A stretch of DNA of 55,059 nt from a virus: positions 1 to 55,059 of IMG/VR virus record IMGVR_UViG_3300047547_000250; one strand, given 5' to 3'. A model generated the notes under the pieces. That model made no database searches and was not told the DNA's origin. It saw only the letters and a program-made list of their open reading frames with translations. The position numbers and the translations under genes were made by a program. Shown here piece after piece: positions 26,450 through 36,230 of this stretch (within the stretch, counting starts at the first letter, position 1; each line of letters starts with the position of its first letter).

Positions 26450-28695
26450 TGGGGGCAACTAGCAAACATCTAATAGAGCAACAGATTCCGTATCATATAC
26501 GTGAGTCGAGTCCTCTGTTCACTAAATTTTTACAGTATTATTATGAGTTCATTGAACAATCAGAAATCAATGAATTCATTCAAGATATACGTAGCATAAA
26601 TGATATTGATGAAGTAGATGTTGTTTTCATAAAACAATTTTATGAGGAATTCAAAAGGTTACCTCGTAATATTGCAACAAATGAACGTTTTGTTGCAAAG
26701 CACATATACGATCTCTATAAAACAAAAGGTAGCGAACGCTCAATTAAACTTTTGTTTAAAATTGTGTATGGTGATGATATCAATATCAGATATCCTAGTG
26801 AGTCAATTTTACGAGCATCCGATGGACGCTGGGTTCAAAGTAAGTTTGTAACGATCCAATTTGATGCTACTATACCATCTCAACTCGTTGTCCCAACTGG
26901 TGCAAGATTACTTTTCAATAACTCATTTGGGTCATATGAGATAGATGTCACTGCTGTTGAATTTATCACGACATCTAAGCTACGTGTATATTTCAAAAGC
27001 ACATCATCAGTAAACGTTGTAGCAGATCAAGAGATAACGCTCATTGATGCAAACGATCTTAGTTTAGTTGGTATTGTTACAACTGAATTCAGTAAACTTT
27101 CTATTATTGATGGTGGTTCTGGATGGAAACGTGGTCAGACAATTGTTGTTCCTGGTACATTCAAAGATACAATTGCTAGAGTTTCGCTTGTTGGTGCAGC
27201 TGGTAGCATTGTTGAACTAGATGTTATTGAATATGGTTGGACACACAACACCAATCAAACACTGATTATTACGGGTGCATACTCTGCTACGCTAGGGTTT
27301 GTAACATCACGACTTACAACAACTCGTGGGTATTATGAGAGTGATGCAGGGCAGATATCAAACTCAGAAGTTAAGTTACAGGACAATGAATTCTACCAAC
27401 AATATTCGTATGTAATTGATACCAACGTTGGTATTGAAACATTCAAAGATATTATTGGAATTGTACACCCAGCGGGTACACGGTATTTTTCTCAGCTTAT
27501 CAAGACAGCTAATATTGATGTCAGTTCATATATCACTGGCCAATATGCGCAAAGTGCTGGTACAATGTATCTACAAGATGTTGCAGATACAGATGACTCA
27601 AATATCAAATTCATTACTGGTAATTTGGCTGATACACCTGTAATTGTAGAAACAATAACGAATAAGACACTATCAACGTCTAGGTCCGATACTGCTACAA
27701 TCAGTGACGCACCTGCTAAGAGCTTCATTACTAGCAGATCTGAGATTCTATCTACACCTACGGATTCATCTACCTTGGCTTATACCAAGGTTGAAACAGA
27801 GACTATTGTTACATCTGAGGATATTACAGGCGTTTCAATTGCATCCAATTTAGTTGATACAGTTGCAGCACCAGTCGATCTAATCTCTAACAATCTAACT
27901 CGTGGTGCGTCTGATTCACAAGCAGTCGCTGACTCAACACCATCTAAGACAATTGTATCTACAGTTAACGAAACCGTTACAGTATCTGATACTCGCACTC
28001 TAAGTGCAACAGCGGTTACAGCTGATTCAGTAACTGTAACTGATCAGAATACTGTTACAGCAACTCTTGGATTGAGTGACACTGCTACTATAACTGAAGA
28101 TGCAACTGAGGCATTTGTTGTATCGTTGGTTGATTCACCAGCAATTACTGACTCAATAACTTCTAAAGTAATGTCATCTGACATCTATGACATTGCTACA
28201 CTTGGTGATACCCGTACTCTGAGCGCAACTGCTGTTGCATCTGATTCAGTAACTGTAACTGATCAGAATAGCAATGGACCTAGCATTACATTGAGTGATA
28301 ACAATGTTACATCAACTGATGTCATAACAAACATAGGACCAAGCCGTGACCTATCAGATAGTCAAGCAGTTGCTGATGGCATAACCAGTAAAACTTCATC
28401 TGTTGTATTGAATGACACCGCAGTAACTGGTGAGTCCATATCAGTTGCTGGAAATATTATAATTACATTGGATGATGCACCAAGTATTGTAGATGCACCT
28501 GCTAACACATATGTACTGAATCTATCCGATAGTACACCTGTTACCGACGCCTTGAGTATATCTCAGACTAAATACAATACAGATACAGTGACTCCAACTG
28601 ATGGAACTCCTGTTACCACGTTCGTTGTATATCAATCAGAGGATTATTTCTCTGAAGTATACGTAGCCTCAGAAACCATTATTAACATAACATAA
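26449..28695 (+). CDS. gp7-position baseplate wedge protein with DS/TD repeat tail (748 aa)
   Basis: The N-terminal 140 residues (PLFTKFLQYYYEFIEQSE, HIYDLYKTKGSERSIKLLFK, PSESILRASDGRW) belong to a wide family of phage baseplate proteins that sits between gp6 and gp8. Residues 140-400 are beta-rich. From about 400 the sequence turns to short Ser/Asp/Thr repeats of the form LSDTATITEDA, SDSVTVTDQN, LSATAVTADS, which two stretches share almost word for word. The end, SEDYFSEVYVAS, matches the start of the mosaic-repeat gene at 53239. The repeats may form a flexible spacer. The baseplate role is well supported by order; a strict gp7 homologue claim is less certain. Confidence 0.65.
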   Translation: MGATSKHLIEQQIPYHIRESSPLFTKFLQYYYEFIEQSEINEFIQDIRSINDIDEVDVVFIKQFYEEFKRLPRNIATNERFVAKHIYDLYKTKGSERSIKLLFKIVYGDDINIRYPSESILRASDGRWVQSKFVTIQFDATIPSQLVVPTGARLLFNNSFGSYEIDVTAVEFITTSKLRVYFKSTSSVNVVADQEITLIDANDLSLVGIVTTEFSKLSIIDGGSGWKRGQTIVVPGTFKDTIARVSLVGAAGSIVELDVIEYGWTHNTNQTLIITGAYSATLGFVTSRLTTTRGYYESDAGQISNSEVKLQDNEFYQQYSYVIDTNVGIETFKDIIGIVHPAGTRYFSQLIKTANIDVSSYITGQYAQSAGTMYLQDVADTDDSNIKFITGNLADTPVIVETITNKTLSTSRSDTATISDAPAKSFITSRSEILSTPTDSSTLAYTKVETETIVTSEDITGVSIASNLVDTVAAPVDLISNNLTRGASDSQAVADSTPSKTIVSTVNETVTVSDTRTLSATAVTADSVTVTDQNTVTATLGLSDTATITEDATEAFVVSLVDSPAITDSITSKVMSSDIYDIATLGDTRTLSATAVASDSVTVTDQNSNGPSITLSDNNVTSTDVITNIGPSRDLSDSQAVADGITSKTSSVVLNDTAVTGESISVAGNIIITLDDAPSIVDAPANTYVLNLSDSTPVTDALSISQTKYNTDTVTPTDGTPVTTFVVYQSEDYFSEVYVASETIINIT

Positions 28696-28697
28696 CT

Positions 28698-29132
28698 ATG
28701 AACGATCAAATCAAAGCTATTGGTGCATTGGATATTGTCTTAACTGACATTTATGGCAATGTAAAAGAACAAATCCATGTTCCTAACTTAGTTGTAACTG
28801 TGGGTAAAAACCACATTGCAGCGCGTCTAGGGAGCTCTGCAACTGCAATGTCACACATGGCCATTGGTTCAGGTGCTGTTGCTGCTGCTGCTTCCGACTC
28901 AGCACTTGGTACCGAACTAGGACGTGTTGCATTGACTTCTACAACCGTTAACACAAACGTGGTTACCTATGTAGCTACATTTGGTGCTGGTGTAGGTACT
29001 GGTGCAGTAACTGAAGCTGGTCTATTCAATGCCGCTTCTGCAGGCACATTGCTATGTCGCACTCTGTTCTCTGTTATTAACAAGTCAGCATCTGACACTC
29101 TTACAATTAACTGGAACGTAACGATTTCCTAA
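28698..29132 (+). CDS. Small tail fibre-like protein (144 aa)
   Basis: The segment HMAIGSGAVAAAASDSALGT followed by ELGRVALTST matches a short domain often found at the tip or base of tail fibres in aquatic phages. NAITWNVTI-like strands close the fold (LTINWNVTIS). It lies two bases after the gp7-position stop and 38 before the gp8-like gene. It is similar in type and size to the protein encoded at 52619, which may be a partner or distant paralogue. Confidence 0.55.
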   Translation: MNDQIKAIGALDIVLTDIYGNVKEQIHVPNLVVTVGKNHIAARLGSSATAMSHMAIGSGAVAAAASDSALGTELGRVALTSTTVNTNVVTYVATFGAGVGTGAVTEAGLFNAASAGTLLCRTLFSVINKSASDTLTINWNVTIS

Positions 29133-29170
29133 AATCATTTTTGATTTATTGTAAGTAACTAAGGGCACAG

Positions 29171-31213
29171 ATGTCTATTAGGCCAGATTTTCATACAGAA
29201 CTAGCACAACTATTCCTAGACGATTTATCTTATCAACGAGCAAACTATTATTACTTTGTTGGTAAGATAGATCCATGGGGTAGTGAAGACATTGCTACAT
29301 CAACATCACCAACCTTTGCGTTTAGTGAGGATTTAGCATTGCGCGGAAACATGATGTTCGCAAAGAAAATCGGGGCATCTGATGTCTCCTTGGTATGTAA
29401 ATCCAATGAATGGCGCGCAAACATTGTATACGACATGTGGGATCACACTGTCGATATGTCAAGCAAAACATTTTATGTATTAACTGATGACTTCAGAGTT
29501 TATAAGTGTTTAGATAATGGAAATGGACTTGTTTCTACTATAAAACCAACTGGTACATCTGTTTATCCATTGCGTACTTCGGATGGGTATCTATGGAAGT
29601 ACATGTATACAATTCCTGTATTCAAAAGAAGCAGGTTCGTTAGTAGCACAGGTATTCCAGTACAAAGAGCTCTTACGGATTCGTTTTACAACAACGGTTC
29701 CATTGAGATTGTATCTGTAACAAATGGTGGGTCTGGATACAATGATATCCAGCTTACAAATATTTTCGTAACTGGTTCAACATCAGGTAGTGGTGCAACT
29801 GCAACTGTATCAGCTGTCAACGGTTTGGGTGCTATTACAGCAGTAACTGTTAATAATGGCGGCACAGGATATCTATATGGAGCTAGGTTAGTGGTTACAT
29901 CCACTGGTGGTTCTGGTGCAAAATTAACATTGACTGCTAACGGTTCCGGTGTCATTACTGCAATAACTCCAACAATTGGTGGTACTGGATACCAAGTTGG
30001 TGATGTAGTTGTTATTAGTGTTGGTGGTGCTGTGCTATATCCTGTTGTGTCCAGAGTTACTGGCTCCATAACAGATGTGATTATCAAAGATCCTGGTTAT
30101 GGATACTCATCTACTATTACACTGAACGTACAGGGCTCTGCACAGGACCCTGGTACAGGACTGTATCCTGGAAATTCGACAGCAATTTTAAAAGCAATCA
30201 AATCAGCTGGTTCAATTGCTCGAGTTACTATTGAAGATCCAGGACAAGATTATCCAGCTGATACAGCAACAACTATTACTGTCCAAGGTGATGGAACAGG
30301 TGCAGCATTTAGTCCAGTTGTTGTTGATGGTGTCGTTGTTGGTGTGATCATTGAATCAAAAGGATCTGGGTATACAACAATTGGATTGCAAATTGTAGGT
30401 GAAGGCACGGGTGCAGTTGCAACTGCATATGTTGGTGAATCAGACTTCATCTCTGACCAATCTGTTGTGGAACAAGCTGCTGTTGCTGGTGCAATACATG
30501 CAATAAAGATTACTGCTGGTGGAACTGGATATTCAGCATCACCTGTTGTTACAATTGCAGGGGATGGTACTGGAGCAACTGCAACTGCAACTGTTGTTGG
30601 TGGTGTAATTACTAGAATTGATGTTGATGCACCCGGTGAAGATTATACATATGCAACTGTCACTATTACAGATTCTACTGGTATCAGTGCTGCTGCATAT
30701 GCAATTATGCCGCCTGTTGGTGGCCATGGCAAAGATGCAGTAGACGAACTCTTTGCAAATGCAATTGTATTGAATACTTCACTTAAAGAATCGTTACAAG
30801 ACCAGAATATATCACAATTCTTTAGACAATTTGGTATTATCAGAAACCCATTAATTAATAATTCAACTAATTTTTACCTTCAACAAAGTGAAGTTCTATT
30901 GTATGCAGTTGTGTTTAACAACATAACCGGGCTCCAATTGAATGAAGTATTAAGTAAAAACAATTACAAGTTTAGGGTTGCGGATATTGATGGTACAACG
31001 GTATATCTACAAAACTTGTCACGTGGTACACCTGTAATGACTGGTACATTTACAGCGGATGTAGATCAATTGAGATCTTATACGTCGACATCAATTGTTT
31101 CTACTCCTACAATGAATAAATACAGTGGTAGCATTTTGTATGCAAACAACGTCAACCCATTTACGTTCAATGAAAACCAGGGCATTATTCTAAGAACATT
31201 TATTACATTCTAA
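29171..31213 (+). CDS. gp8-like baseplate wedge protein with GTGY repeat insert (680 aa)
   Basis: The first 165 residues match gp8 of marine T4-like phages: YYYFVGKIDPWG, FRVYKCLDNGNG, TIKPTGTS and SDGYLWKYMYTIP. From about 175 to 510 come about eight Gly-rich beta repeats ([25 protein letters not shown]). The gp8 fold then seems to resume with PPVGGHGKDAVDELFANAIV. The protein is about twice the 334 residues of T4 gp8, the excess being the repeats. A ribosome site (AAGGG) precedes the ATG. It forms part of the wedge; the repeats probably project outward. Confidence 0.8.
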   Translation: MSIRPDFHTELAQLFLDDLSYQRANYYYFVGKIDPWGSEDIATSTSPTFAFSEDLALRGNMMFAKKIGASDVSLVCKSNEWRANIVYDMWDHTVDMSSKTFYVLTDDFRVYKCLDNGNGLVSTIKPTGTSVYPLRTSDGYLWKYMYTIPVFKRSRFVSSTGIPVQRALTDSFYNNGSIEIVSVTNGGSGYNDIQLTNIFVTGSTSGSGATATVSAVNGLGAITAVTVNNGGTGYLYGARLVVTSTGGSGAKLTLTANGSGVITAITPTIGGTGYQVGDVVVISVGGAVLYPVVSRVTGSITDVIIKDPGYGYSSTITLNVQGSAQDPGTGLYPGNSTAILKAIKSAGSIARVTIEDPGQDYPADTATTITVQGDGTGAAFSPVVVDGVVVGVIIESKGSGYTTIGLQIVGEGTGAVATAYVGESDFISDQSVVEQAAVAGAIHAIKITAGGTGYSASPVVTIAGDGTGATATATVVGGVITRIDVDAPGEDYTYATVTITDSTGISAAAYAIMPPVGGHGKDAVDELFANAIVLNTSLKESLQDQNISQFFRQFGIIRNPLINNSTNFYLQQSEVLLYAVVFNNITGLQLNEVLSKNNYKFRVADIDGTTVYLQNLSRGTPVMTGTFTADVDQLRSYTSTSIVSTPTMNKYSGSILYANNVNPFTFNENQGIILRTFITF

Positions 31214-31225
31214 TAGGAACAGAAC

Positions 31226-31522
31226 ATGACGGTTACATTGCGCGTACTTACAAACACAGGTGACACCACAAAAGGAGCACCGCTTTCAAACGCTGAGATT
31301 GATCAAAACTTTATTTCACTTGGTACCAATCCTAAATTCAATGGAAATGAAGGATTGAAGTTGCCAGCTGGTACAACATCTCAACGTGCATCTACACCAC
31401 AAACAGGTGAATTACGTTTTAATACGGAGTTAGGGACTTCAGAAATATACAATGGTGCTGAGTGGACTTCTGTTGGTGGGTCTGATGTGTTTGCAAAAAC
31501 CGTTGCATTGATTGGTCTATAA
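31226..31522 (+). CDS. Short fibre-base protein (98 aa)
   Basis: Contains PLSNAEIDQNFISLG (about 24-38), the frequent phage-fibre start motif, and LKLPAGTTSQRASTPQTGEL with FNTELGTSEIYNGAEWTSVG, the usual fibre beta module. It is too short to be a full fibre. Its last base overlaps the first RCC1 gene start (taATG), so it is probably the adaptor or first subunit of the RCC1 fibre set. Confidence 0.6.
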   Translation: MTVTLRVLTNTGDTTKGAPLSNAEIDQNFISLGTNPKFNGNEGLKLPAGTTSQRASTPQTGELRFNTELGTSEIYNGAEWTSVGGSDVFAKTVALIGL

Positions 31523-32868
31523 TGACAGTAAGCAACAAGGTTCTCGTTGATAAAATATCAAATGGTATTGCTGCAGGTCCATCAGCAGAGGATCTTGCTA
31601 CCTTGTTGACTGCGAGAAAAGAGTTGCAATCAATGTTTTTTTCGGTTGCAACAGAAGCAGAGTTGCCTATTGCTAGTGAAAATAAAGGTCGCATGATTTG
31701 GGTCGATTCACTGAAAGGCTATAGATTCAGTGATGGGATTGATTGGGTTAAAAAGTTTCCAACACCAATTAGGTATGAAAATGTTATATGGACTTGGGGT
31801 GGGGGTGCTAATGGCAGACTTGGCGACAATACTACAATAAACAAATCCTCACCCGTATCAGTTGTAGGTGGGTTTACAGACTGGTGTAAAGTAAGCGCTG
31901 GGTGTTTTCACTCAGCTGCTGTTCGTACCAATGGTACCATCTGGACATGGGGTGATAGTTCTGTTGGTCAACTTGGAAACAACACAATTATAGGCAAATC
32001 CTCACCAGTCTCTATAGTAGGTGGGTTTACAGACTGGTGTCAAGTAAGCGCTGGTAACAAACATACAGCTGCTGTACGTACTAATGGTACTATATGGACG
32101 TGGGGTTATGGATTTTTAGGTATACTTGGTGATAACACTATCGCAAATAAATCCTCCCCAGTCTCTGTTTTAGGTGGATTTACGGATTGGTGCCAAGTAA
32201 GCGCAGGTAGTTATCACACAGCTGCTGTGCGTACCAATAGTACCATCTGGACATGGGGTGATAGTTCTGTTGGTCAACTCGGGGATAATACAATTGTATC
32301 AAAATCATCACCAGTCTCAGTAGTCGGTGGATTCACTGACTGGTGTCAAGTGAGCGCTGGTAATCAACACACAGCTGCTGTGCGTACCAATGGTACATTG
32401 TGGGCTTGGGGGTGTGCTGGTACTGGTAGACTTGGTAATAACGATGCTACAGTTAATATATCTTCACCAGTATCTGTAGTCGGTGGATTCACCGACTGGT
32501 GCCAAGTAAGCGCTAGAGGATGTAATACCGCGGCTGTACGCACCAACGGTACATTGTGGTCATGGGGGTGTGGTACTAATGGTCAACTTGGTGATAACAC
32601 TATTGTAAACAAATCATCACCTGTATCAGTTGTTGGTGGATTCACTGACTGGTGTCAAGTTGATGTTGGTAGTAATCACTCAGCGGCTGTTCGTACTAAT
32701 GGTACATTGTGGACTTGGGGTGGTGGTACATATGGTAGACTAGGCGATAACACTATTGTATACAAACCCTCTCCAGTCTCAGTAGCAGGTGGATTTACCG
32801 ACTGGTGTCAAGTGAGTACCATGTTACAAAACACCGTAGCAATTAGAAAAAGACAGATTGGATTCTAA
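31522..32868 (+). CDS. RCC1 propeller tail-tip protein A1 (448 aa)
   Basis: A-class adaptor (residues 1-88): TVSNKVLVDKISNG, then FSVATEAELPIASENKGR and MIWVDSLKGYRFSDG, a short fibre-type domain ending at the first WTWG. Seven RCC1 blades follow; variable loops read GGANG, DSSVG, FLG, DSSVG, AGTG, GTNG, GTYG. The last strand (NTVAIRKRQIGF) would close blade seven with the first strand (VIWTWG), a velcro closure. Start overlaps the fibre-base stop by one base; the stop abuts B1. The propeller probably binds a receptor or glycan; this role is inferred. Confidence 0.85.
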   Translation: MTVSNKVLVDKISNGIAAGPSAEDLATLLTARKELQSMFFSVATEAELPIASENKGRMIWVDSLKGYRFSDGIDWVKKFPTPIRYENVIWTWGGGANGRLGDNTTINKSSPVSVVGGFTDWCKVSAGCFHSAAVRTNGTIWTWGDSSVGQLGNNTIIGKSSPVSIVGGFTDWCQVSAGNKHTAAVRTNGTIWTWGYGFLGILGDNTIANKSSPVSVLGGFTDWCQVSAGSYHTAAVRTNSTIWTWGDSSVGQLGDNTIVSKSSPVSVVGGFTDWCQVSAGNQHTAAVRTNGTLWAWGCAGTGRLGNNDATVNISSPVSVVGGFTDWCQVSARGCNTAAVRTNGTLWSWGCGTNGQLGDNTIVNKSSPVSVVGGFTDWCQVDVGSNHSAAVRTNGTLWTWGGGTYGRLGDNTIVYKPSPVSVAGGFTDWCQVSTMLQNTVAIRKRQIGF

Positions 32869-34206
32869 ATGGCTCTAAATTTTGGAAAACTTGAGCTAGA
32901 CCTAGCTGCTGTATCAAAAAATCTTACAAAGGCATCTGATAAATTATTGTTCAGTAAGATACTATCGAAGTTGCAAAACGGCTCAGTAACTGTTGTTGGT
33001 TCATTTTCTTTATTGCCTGTACTATCATCTGTGGCTGATGGGTCTTTATATTTTACTGAGAGTGATGGTGCTTTATATGTTGCTGATAGTAGCATATCCA
33101 ATTGGAGATTGTTGAGTAAAACGTATTATGGTGCTATTTGGGGATGGGGCGGAAATGCACGTGGACAACTAGGTGACAACACTATTTTATCAAGATCATC
33201 ACCAATATTAGCAGCTGTCGGATTTACTGATTGGTGTCAAGTAAGTGCTGGTAGCTCTCACACAGCCGCTGTACGCACCAATGGTACATTGTGGGCTTGG
33301 GGGTGTGCTGGTACTGGCAGACTCGGTGATAATACCGCTACAGACAAATCCTCCCCAGTATCAGTCGTAGGTGGATTCACCGACTGGTGTCAAGTAAGTG
33401 GTGGAACAAGCCATACAGCTGCTGTTCGTACTAATGGTACATTGTGGGCTTGGGGTAATAATCTTAGTGGTAGACTTGGTGACAATACTATTACATCTAA
33501 ATCATCTCCAGTCTCAGTTGTAGGTGGATTTACAGATTGGTGCCAAGTAAGCGTTAGTGTTACTCATGCTATATCCGTTAGAACGAATTGTACTATATGG
33601 GCTTGGGGGGATAATACAGCTGGAATTCTTGGTGACAATACCATTGTATCTAAATCCTCACCAGTCTCCGTAGTCGGTGGATTTACAGACTGGTGCCAAG
33701 TTAGTGCTGGTAATGTACACACAGCGGCTGTTCGTACTAATGGTACTATTTGGGGTTGGGGCTGCAATACTAGTGGTAGAATTGGTGACAATACTACAGT
33801 AAACAAATCCTCACCAGTCTCAGTTGTAGGTGGATTCACTGACTGGTGCCAAGTGAGTGCTGGTTATAACACTGCTGCTATTCGTACCAACGGTACTATT
33901 TGGGCTTGGGGTCCTGGTATATGTGGTATGCTTGGTGACAATACTACAGTAAACAAATCCTCCCCGGTATCAGTAGTCGGTGGATTTACAGACTGGTGCC
34001 AGGTAAGCGTTGGATGTTCACACACATCTGCTGTGCGTACCAATGGTACTATTTGGAGTTGGGGGTGCAACAGTTATGGTGCTCTTGGCAATAATGATAT
34101 TGTATCAAGGTCCTCACCAGTCTCAGTCGTAGGTGGATTTACTAATTGGAAACAAGTAAGCGCATCAAACAACACAACTTTAGCACTTCAAGTAAAATCA
34201 GTATAA
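32869..34206 (+). CDS. RCC1 propeller tail-tip protein B1 (445 aa)
   Basis: B-class adaptor (1-90): ALNFGKLELDLAAVSKN, KLLFSKILSKLQNG, then LPVLSSVADGSLYFTESDGA and LYVADSSISNWR. Seven blades, the first starting IWGWGGNARG and the last ending NNTTLALQVKSV. The last blade departs from the scaffold (FTNWKQVSAS). B1 starts directly after the A1 stop with no Shine-Dalgarno, so it probably relies on coupling. The 18 bases CAGATTGGATTCTAAATG at the A1/B1 junction recur exactly at A3/B3. Confidence 0.85.
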   Translation: MALNFGKLELDLAAVSKNLTKASDKLLFSKILSKLQNGSVTVVGSFSLLPVLSSVADGSLYFTESDGALYVADSSISNWRLLSKTYYGAIWGWGGNARGQLGDNTILSRSSPILAAVGFTDWCQVSAGSSHTAAVRTNGTLWAWGCAGTGRLGDNTATDKSSPVSVVGGFTDWCQVSGGTSHTAAVRTNGTLWAWGNNLSGRLGDNTITSKSSPVSVVGGFTDWCQVSVSVTHAISVRTNCTIWAWGDNTAGILGDNTIVSKSSPVSVVGGFTDWCQVSAGNVHTAAVRTNGTIWGWGCNTSGRIGDNTTVNKSSPVSVVGGFTDWCQVSAGYNTAAIRTNGTIWAWGPGICGMLGDNTTVNKSSPVSVVGGFTDWCQVSVGCSHTSAVRTNGTIWSWGCNSYGALGNNDIVSRSSPVSVVGGFTNWKQVSASNNTTLALQVKSV

Positions 34207-34209
34207 ATA
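34202..34209 (+). promoter_or_regulatory. Exact T4 late promoter match TATAAATA
   Basis: TATAAATA overlaps the B1 stop codon and lies 18 bases before the ATG at 34228, with TAAGGAG between. It is the only perfect match to the T4 late consensus noticed here and falls exactly where the non-RCC1 gene interrupts the array. Confidence 0.45.
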
Positions 34210-34227
34210 TAAGATTAAGGAGTTCAT

Positions 34228-34851
34228 ATGTTCGTTTTAGTACACAACGGTAGAGTTTTAGTTGGTCCAATGGGTTGGAACCGTGCCATGTTTGATGGTA
34301 ATCTTGAGAAATTGAAAATTCAATTTACGTTACCACGTGCAGAGCCAGATGTTTTACCATTAGTAATCAATGAAAACACTGTAATCAAACGAGTAGATTT
34401 TGATTATCCAGTATACAATCCAAAGATTCAATATCTAGAAGGTCCATATTGGGATCATACGCAAACTAATTCTAGAGCGTTTTACGAAGTAAAACCACAA
34501 CCTATTGAGTCAGTCAAGGCAAATTTGAAACAAATTGTTGCTGAGAATCGTTGGAAAAAAGAAGTTGCTGGTACAAAAACAACTATACAAGGAGTTGAAG
34601 TAACTGTTGATACTGCTCGTGGTTCACGTGACATATTTGTTCAAAAGTATCTACTGTTGCCTGAAAATGGAACTGTTGGCTGGAAATTTCCTGAGTGTTG
34701 GATGACTCTAACTAAAGCTGAGTTAGGTGCAGCAGTATCAGCTGGTGCATCGCATGTTGAAAATGCATTCATTTGGGAAGCAACTAAAGCTAATTTGATT
34801 GATTTTAGTGATACACTAGAGCAACTGAACGTTATCAATCTTGAAGAGTAA
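34228..34851 (+). CDS. DUF4376-like protein inside the RCC1 array (207 aa)
   Basis: Strong ribosome site (TAAGGAG). The first 90 residues are a beta-rich domain (MFVLVHNGRVLVGPMGWN). The C-terminal 110 residues fit DUF4376: ENRWKKEVAGTKTTIQGVEV, VDTARGSRDIFVQKYLL, VGWKFPECWMTLTKAELGAA and HVENAFIWEATKANLID. Such proteins are encoded beside tail fibres and may act as fibre-assembly chaperones or structural parts; that is known by association only. It separates B1 from C1 and is the only unrelated gene in the array. Confidence 0.65.
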   Translation: MFVLVHNGRVLVGPMGWNRAMFDGNLEKLKIQFTLPRAEPDVLPLVINENTVIKRVDFDYPVYNPKIQYLEGPYWDHTQTNSRAFYEVKPQPIESVKANLKQIVAENRWKKEVAGTKTTIQGVEVTVDTARGSRDIFVQKYLLLPENGTVGWKFPECWMTLTKAELGAAVSAGASHVENAFIWEATKANLIDFSDTLEQLNVINLEE

Positions 34852-34859
34852 ATATCAGT

Positions 34860-36230
34860 ATGGCTGATATTAATCAAGAAGTTCTACGTCGAATGGTGTC
34901 CACTAAGTTGGGCACTGTTTCAGTGTCTTCTGATTCGTCTGACTTTTTAATAACTCAGGCTGCAAATATTTTAGAACCAACGAACAGAGAATTTTTTGTT
35001 GCAACTGCTAATGATCTACCCGATCTATATTTGAAAAAAATACCCAATGGTACCATTGTATATGTTGACTCACTTGGAACTCAATTAGTTTCAAACAATG
35101 AAAAATGGTATGGTTTAGATGGTAGGTTGTTTAGAGATGATGCTCCTAGTAGAACGATTTGGGCTTGGGGGTGCAATGCTTCTGGTCAACTTAGTGACAA
35201 TACTATTGTAGCAAAATCATCTCCAGTCTCAGTAGTCGGTGGATTCACTGACTGGTGTCAGGTAAGCGCTGGATTGAACTGGTCAGCTGCTGTACGTAGC
35301 AATGGTACTATTTGGAGTTGGGGGTGTAACACATATGGTAGACTTGGTGACAATACTATTGTAGACAAATCCTCACCAGTCTCAGTAGTCGGTGGATTTA
35401 CAGATTGGTGTCAGGTTGATTCTGGACGATACCATTCAATTGCAATACGTACCAGTGGTACATTATGGGCATGGGGACGAGGTAGTGTTGGTAGACTAGG
35501 TGATAATTCAACTACAAGCAAATCCTCACCAGTATCAGTAGTCGGTGGATTCACTGACTGGTGTCAGGTAAGCGCTGGCAATCAACACACAGCTGCTGTA
35601 CGTAGCAATGGTACTATTTGGAGTTGGGGATATGGGTGTAATGGTAGACTTGGAGACAATACTATTGTAGACAAATCCTCACCAGTATCAGTAGTCGGTG
35701 GATTTACAGACTGGTGTCAAGTAAGCGCTGGGTGCGTGCACTCAGCTGCTGTGCGTACCAATGGTACTGTTTGGGCTTGGGGTATCGGTGTAGATGGTAG
35801 ACTTGGAGACAATACTATTGTAGCAAAATCATCTCCAGTCTCAGTCGTAGGTGGATTTACAGATTGGTGCCAAGTAAGCGCTGGTGATGCACACACAGCT
35901 GCTGTTCGTATCAATGGTACTATTTGGAGTTGGGGTAGTAATATATGCAGCAGACTTGGTGATAATACTATTGTAGACAAATCCTCCCCAGTATCTGTAG
36001 TCGGTGGATTTACAGATTGGTGTCAAGTGAGTGTTGGTAATGCACACTCAACCGCTGTACGTACCAATGGTACTATATGGTCTTGGGGTAGTGGTAGTAG
36101 TGGTAAACTAGGTGATAATACTATTGTAGACAAATCCTCACCAATCTCAGTAGTCGGTGGATTTACAGACTGGTGCCAAGTGGGTGCTGGTGTATATCAC
36201 ACCGCTGCATTAAGAATAACAAATATATGA
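34860..36230 (+). CDS. RCC1 propeller tail-tip protein C1 (456 aa)
   Basis: C-class adaptor (1-100): ADINQEVLRRMVSTKLG, FVATANDLPDLYLKKIPNGT, IVYVDSLGTQLVSNNEKW and GLDGRLFRDDAPSRTIWAWG. Seven blades follow, loops such as CNASG, CNTYG, RGSVG, YGCNG, IGVDG, SNICS, SGSSG. The third blade has a divergent CQVDSGRYHSIAIRTSG. It ends HTAALRITNI, close to the C3 end (HSVALRVTDI). Its stop overlaps the A2 start by ATGA. Confidence 0.85.
   Translation: MADINQEVLRRMVSTKLGTVSVSSDSSDFLITQAANILEPTNREFFVATANDLPDLYLKKIPNGTIVYVDSLGTQLVSNNEKWYGLDGRLFRDDAPSRTIWAWGCNASGQLSDNTIVAKSSPVSVVGGFTDWCQVSAGLNWSAAVRSNGTIWSWGCNTYGRLGDNTIVDKSSPVSVVGGFTDWCQVDSGRYHSIAIRTSGTLWAWGRGSVGRLGDNSTTSKSSPVSVVGGFTDWCQVSAGNQHTAAVRSNGTIWSWGYGCNGRLGDNTIVDKSSPVSVVGGFTDWCQVSAGCVHSAAVRTNGTVWAWGIGVDGRLGDNTIVAKSSPVSVVGGFTDWCQVSAGDAHTAAVRINGTIWSWGSNICSRLGDNTIVDKSSPVSVVGGFTDWCQVSVGNAHSTAVRTNGTIWSWGSGSSGKLGDNTIVDKSSPISVVGGFTDWCQVGAGVYHTAALRITNI

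Noticed and set aside
34849-34854. TAAATA before C1, and another at 40278 before A3
   Set aside because: Both overlap or touch stop codons and lie only 5 bases from the next ATG, too close for a promoter with a leader.
36173-36226. N-terminal extension of A2 (MPSGCWC...) and the like one of A3 from 40229
   Set aside because: These bases are coding sequence of C1 and C2 in another frame; the resemblance of the two extensions only reflects the related C genes.
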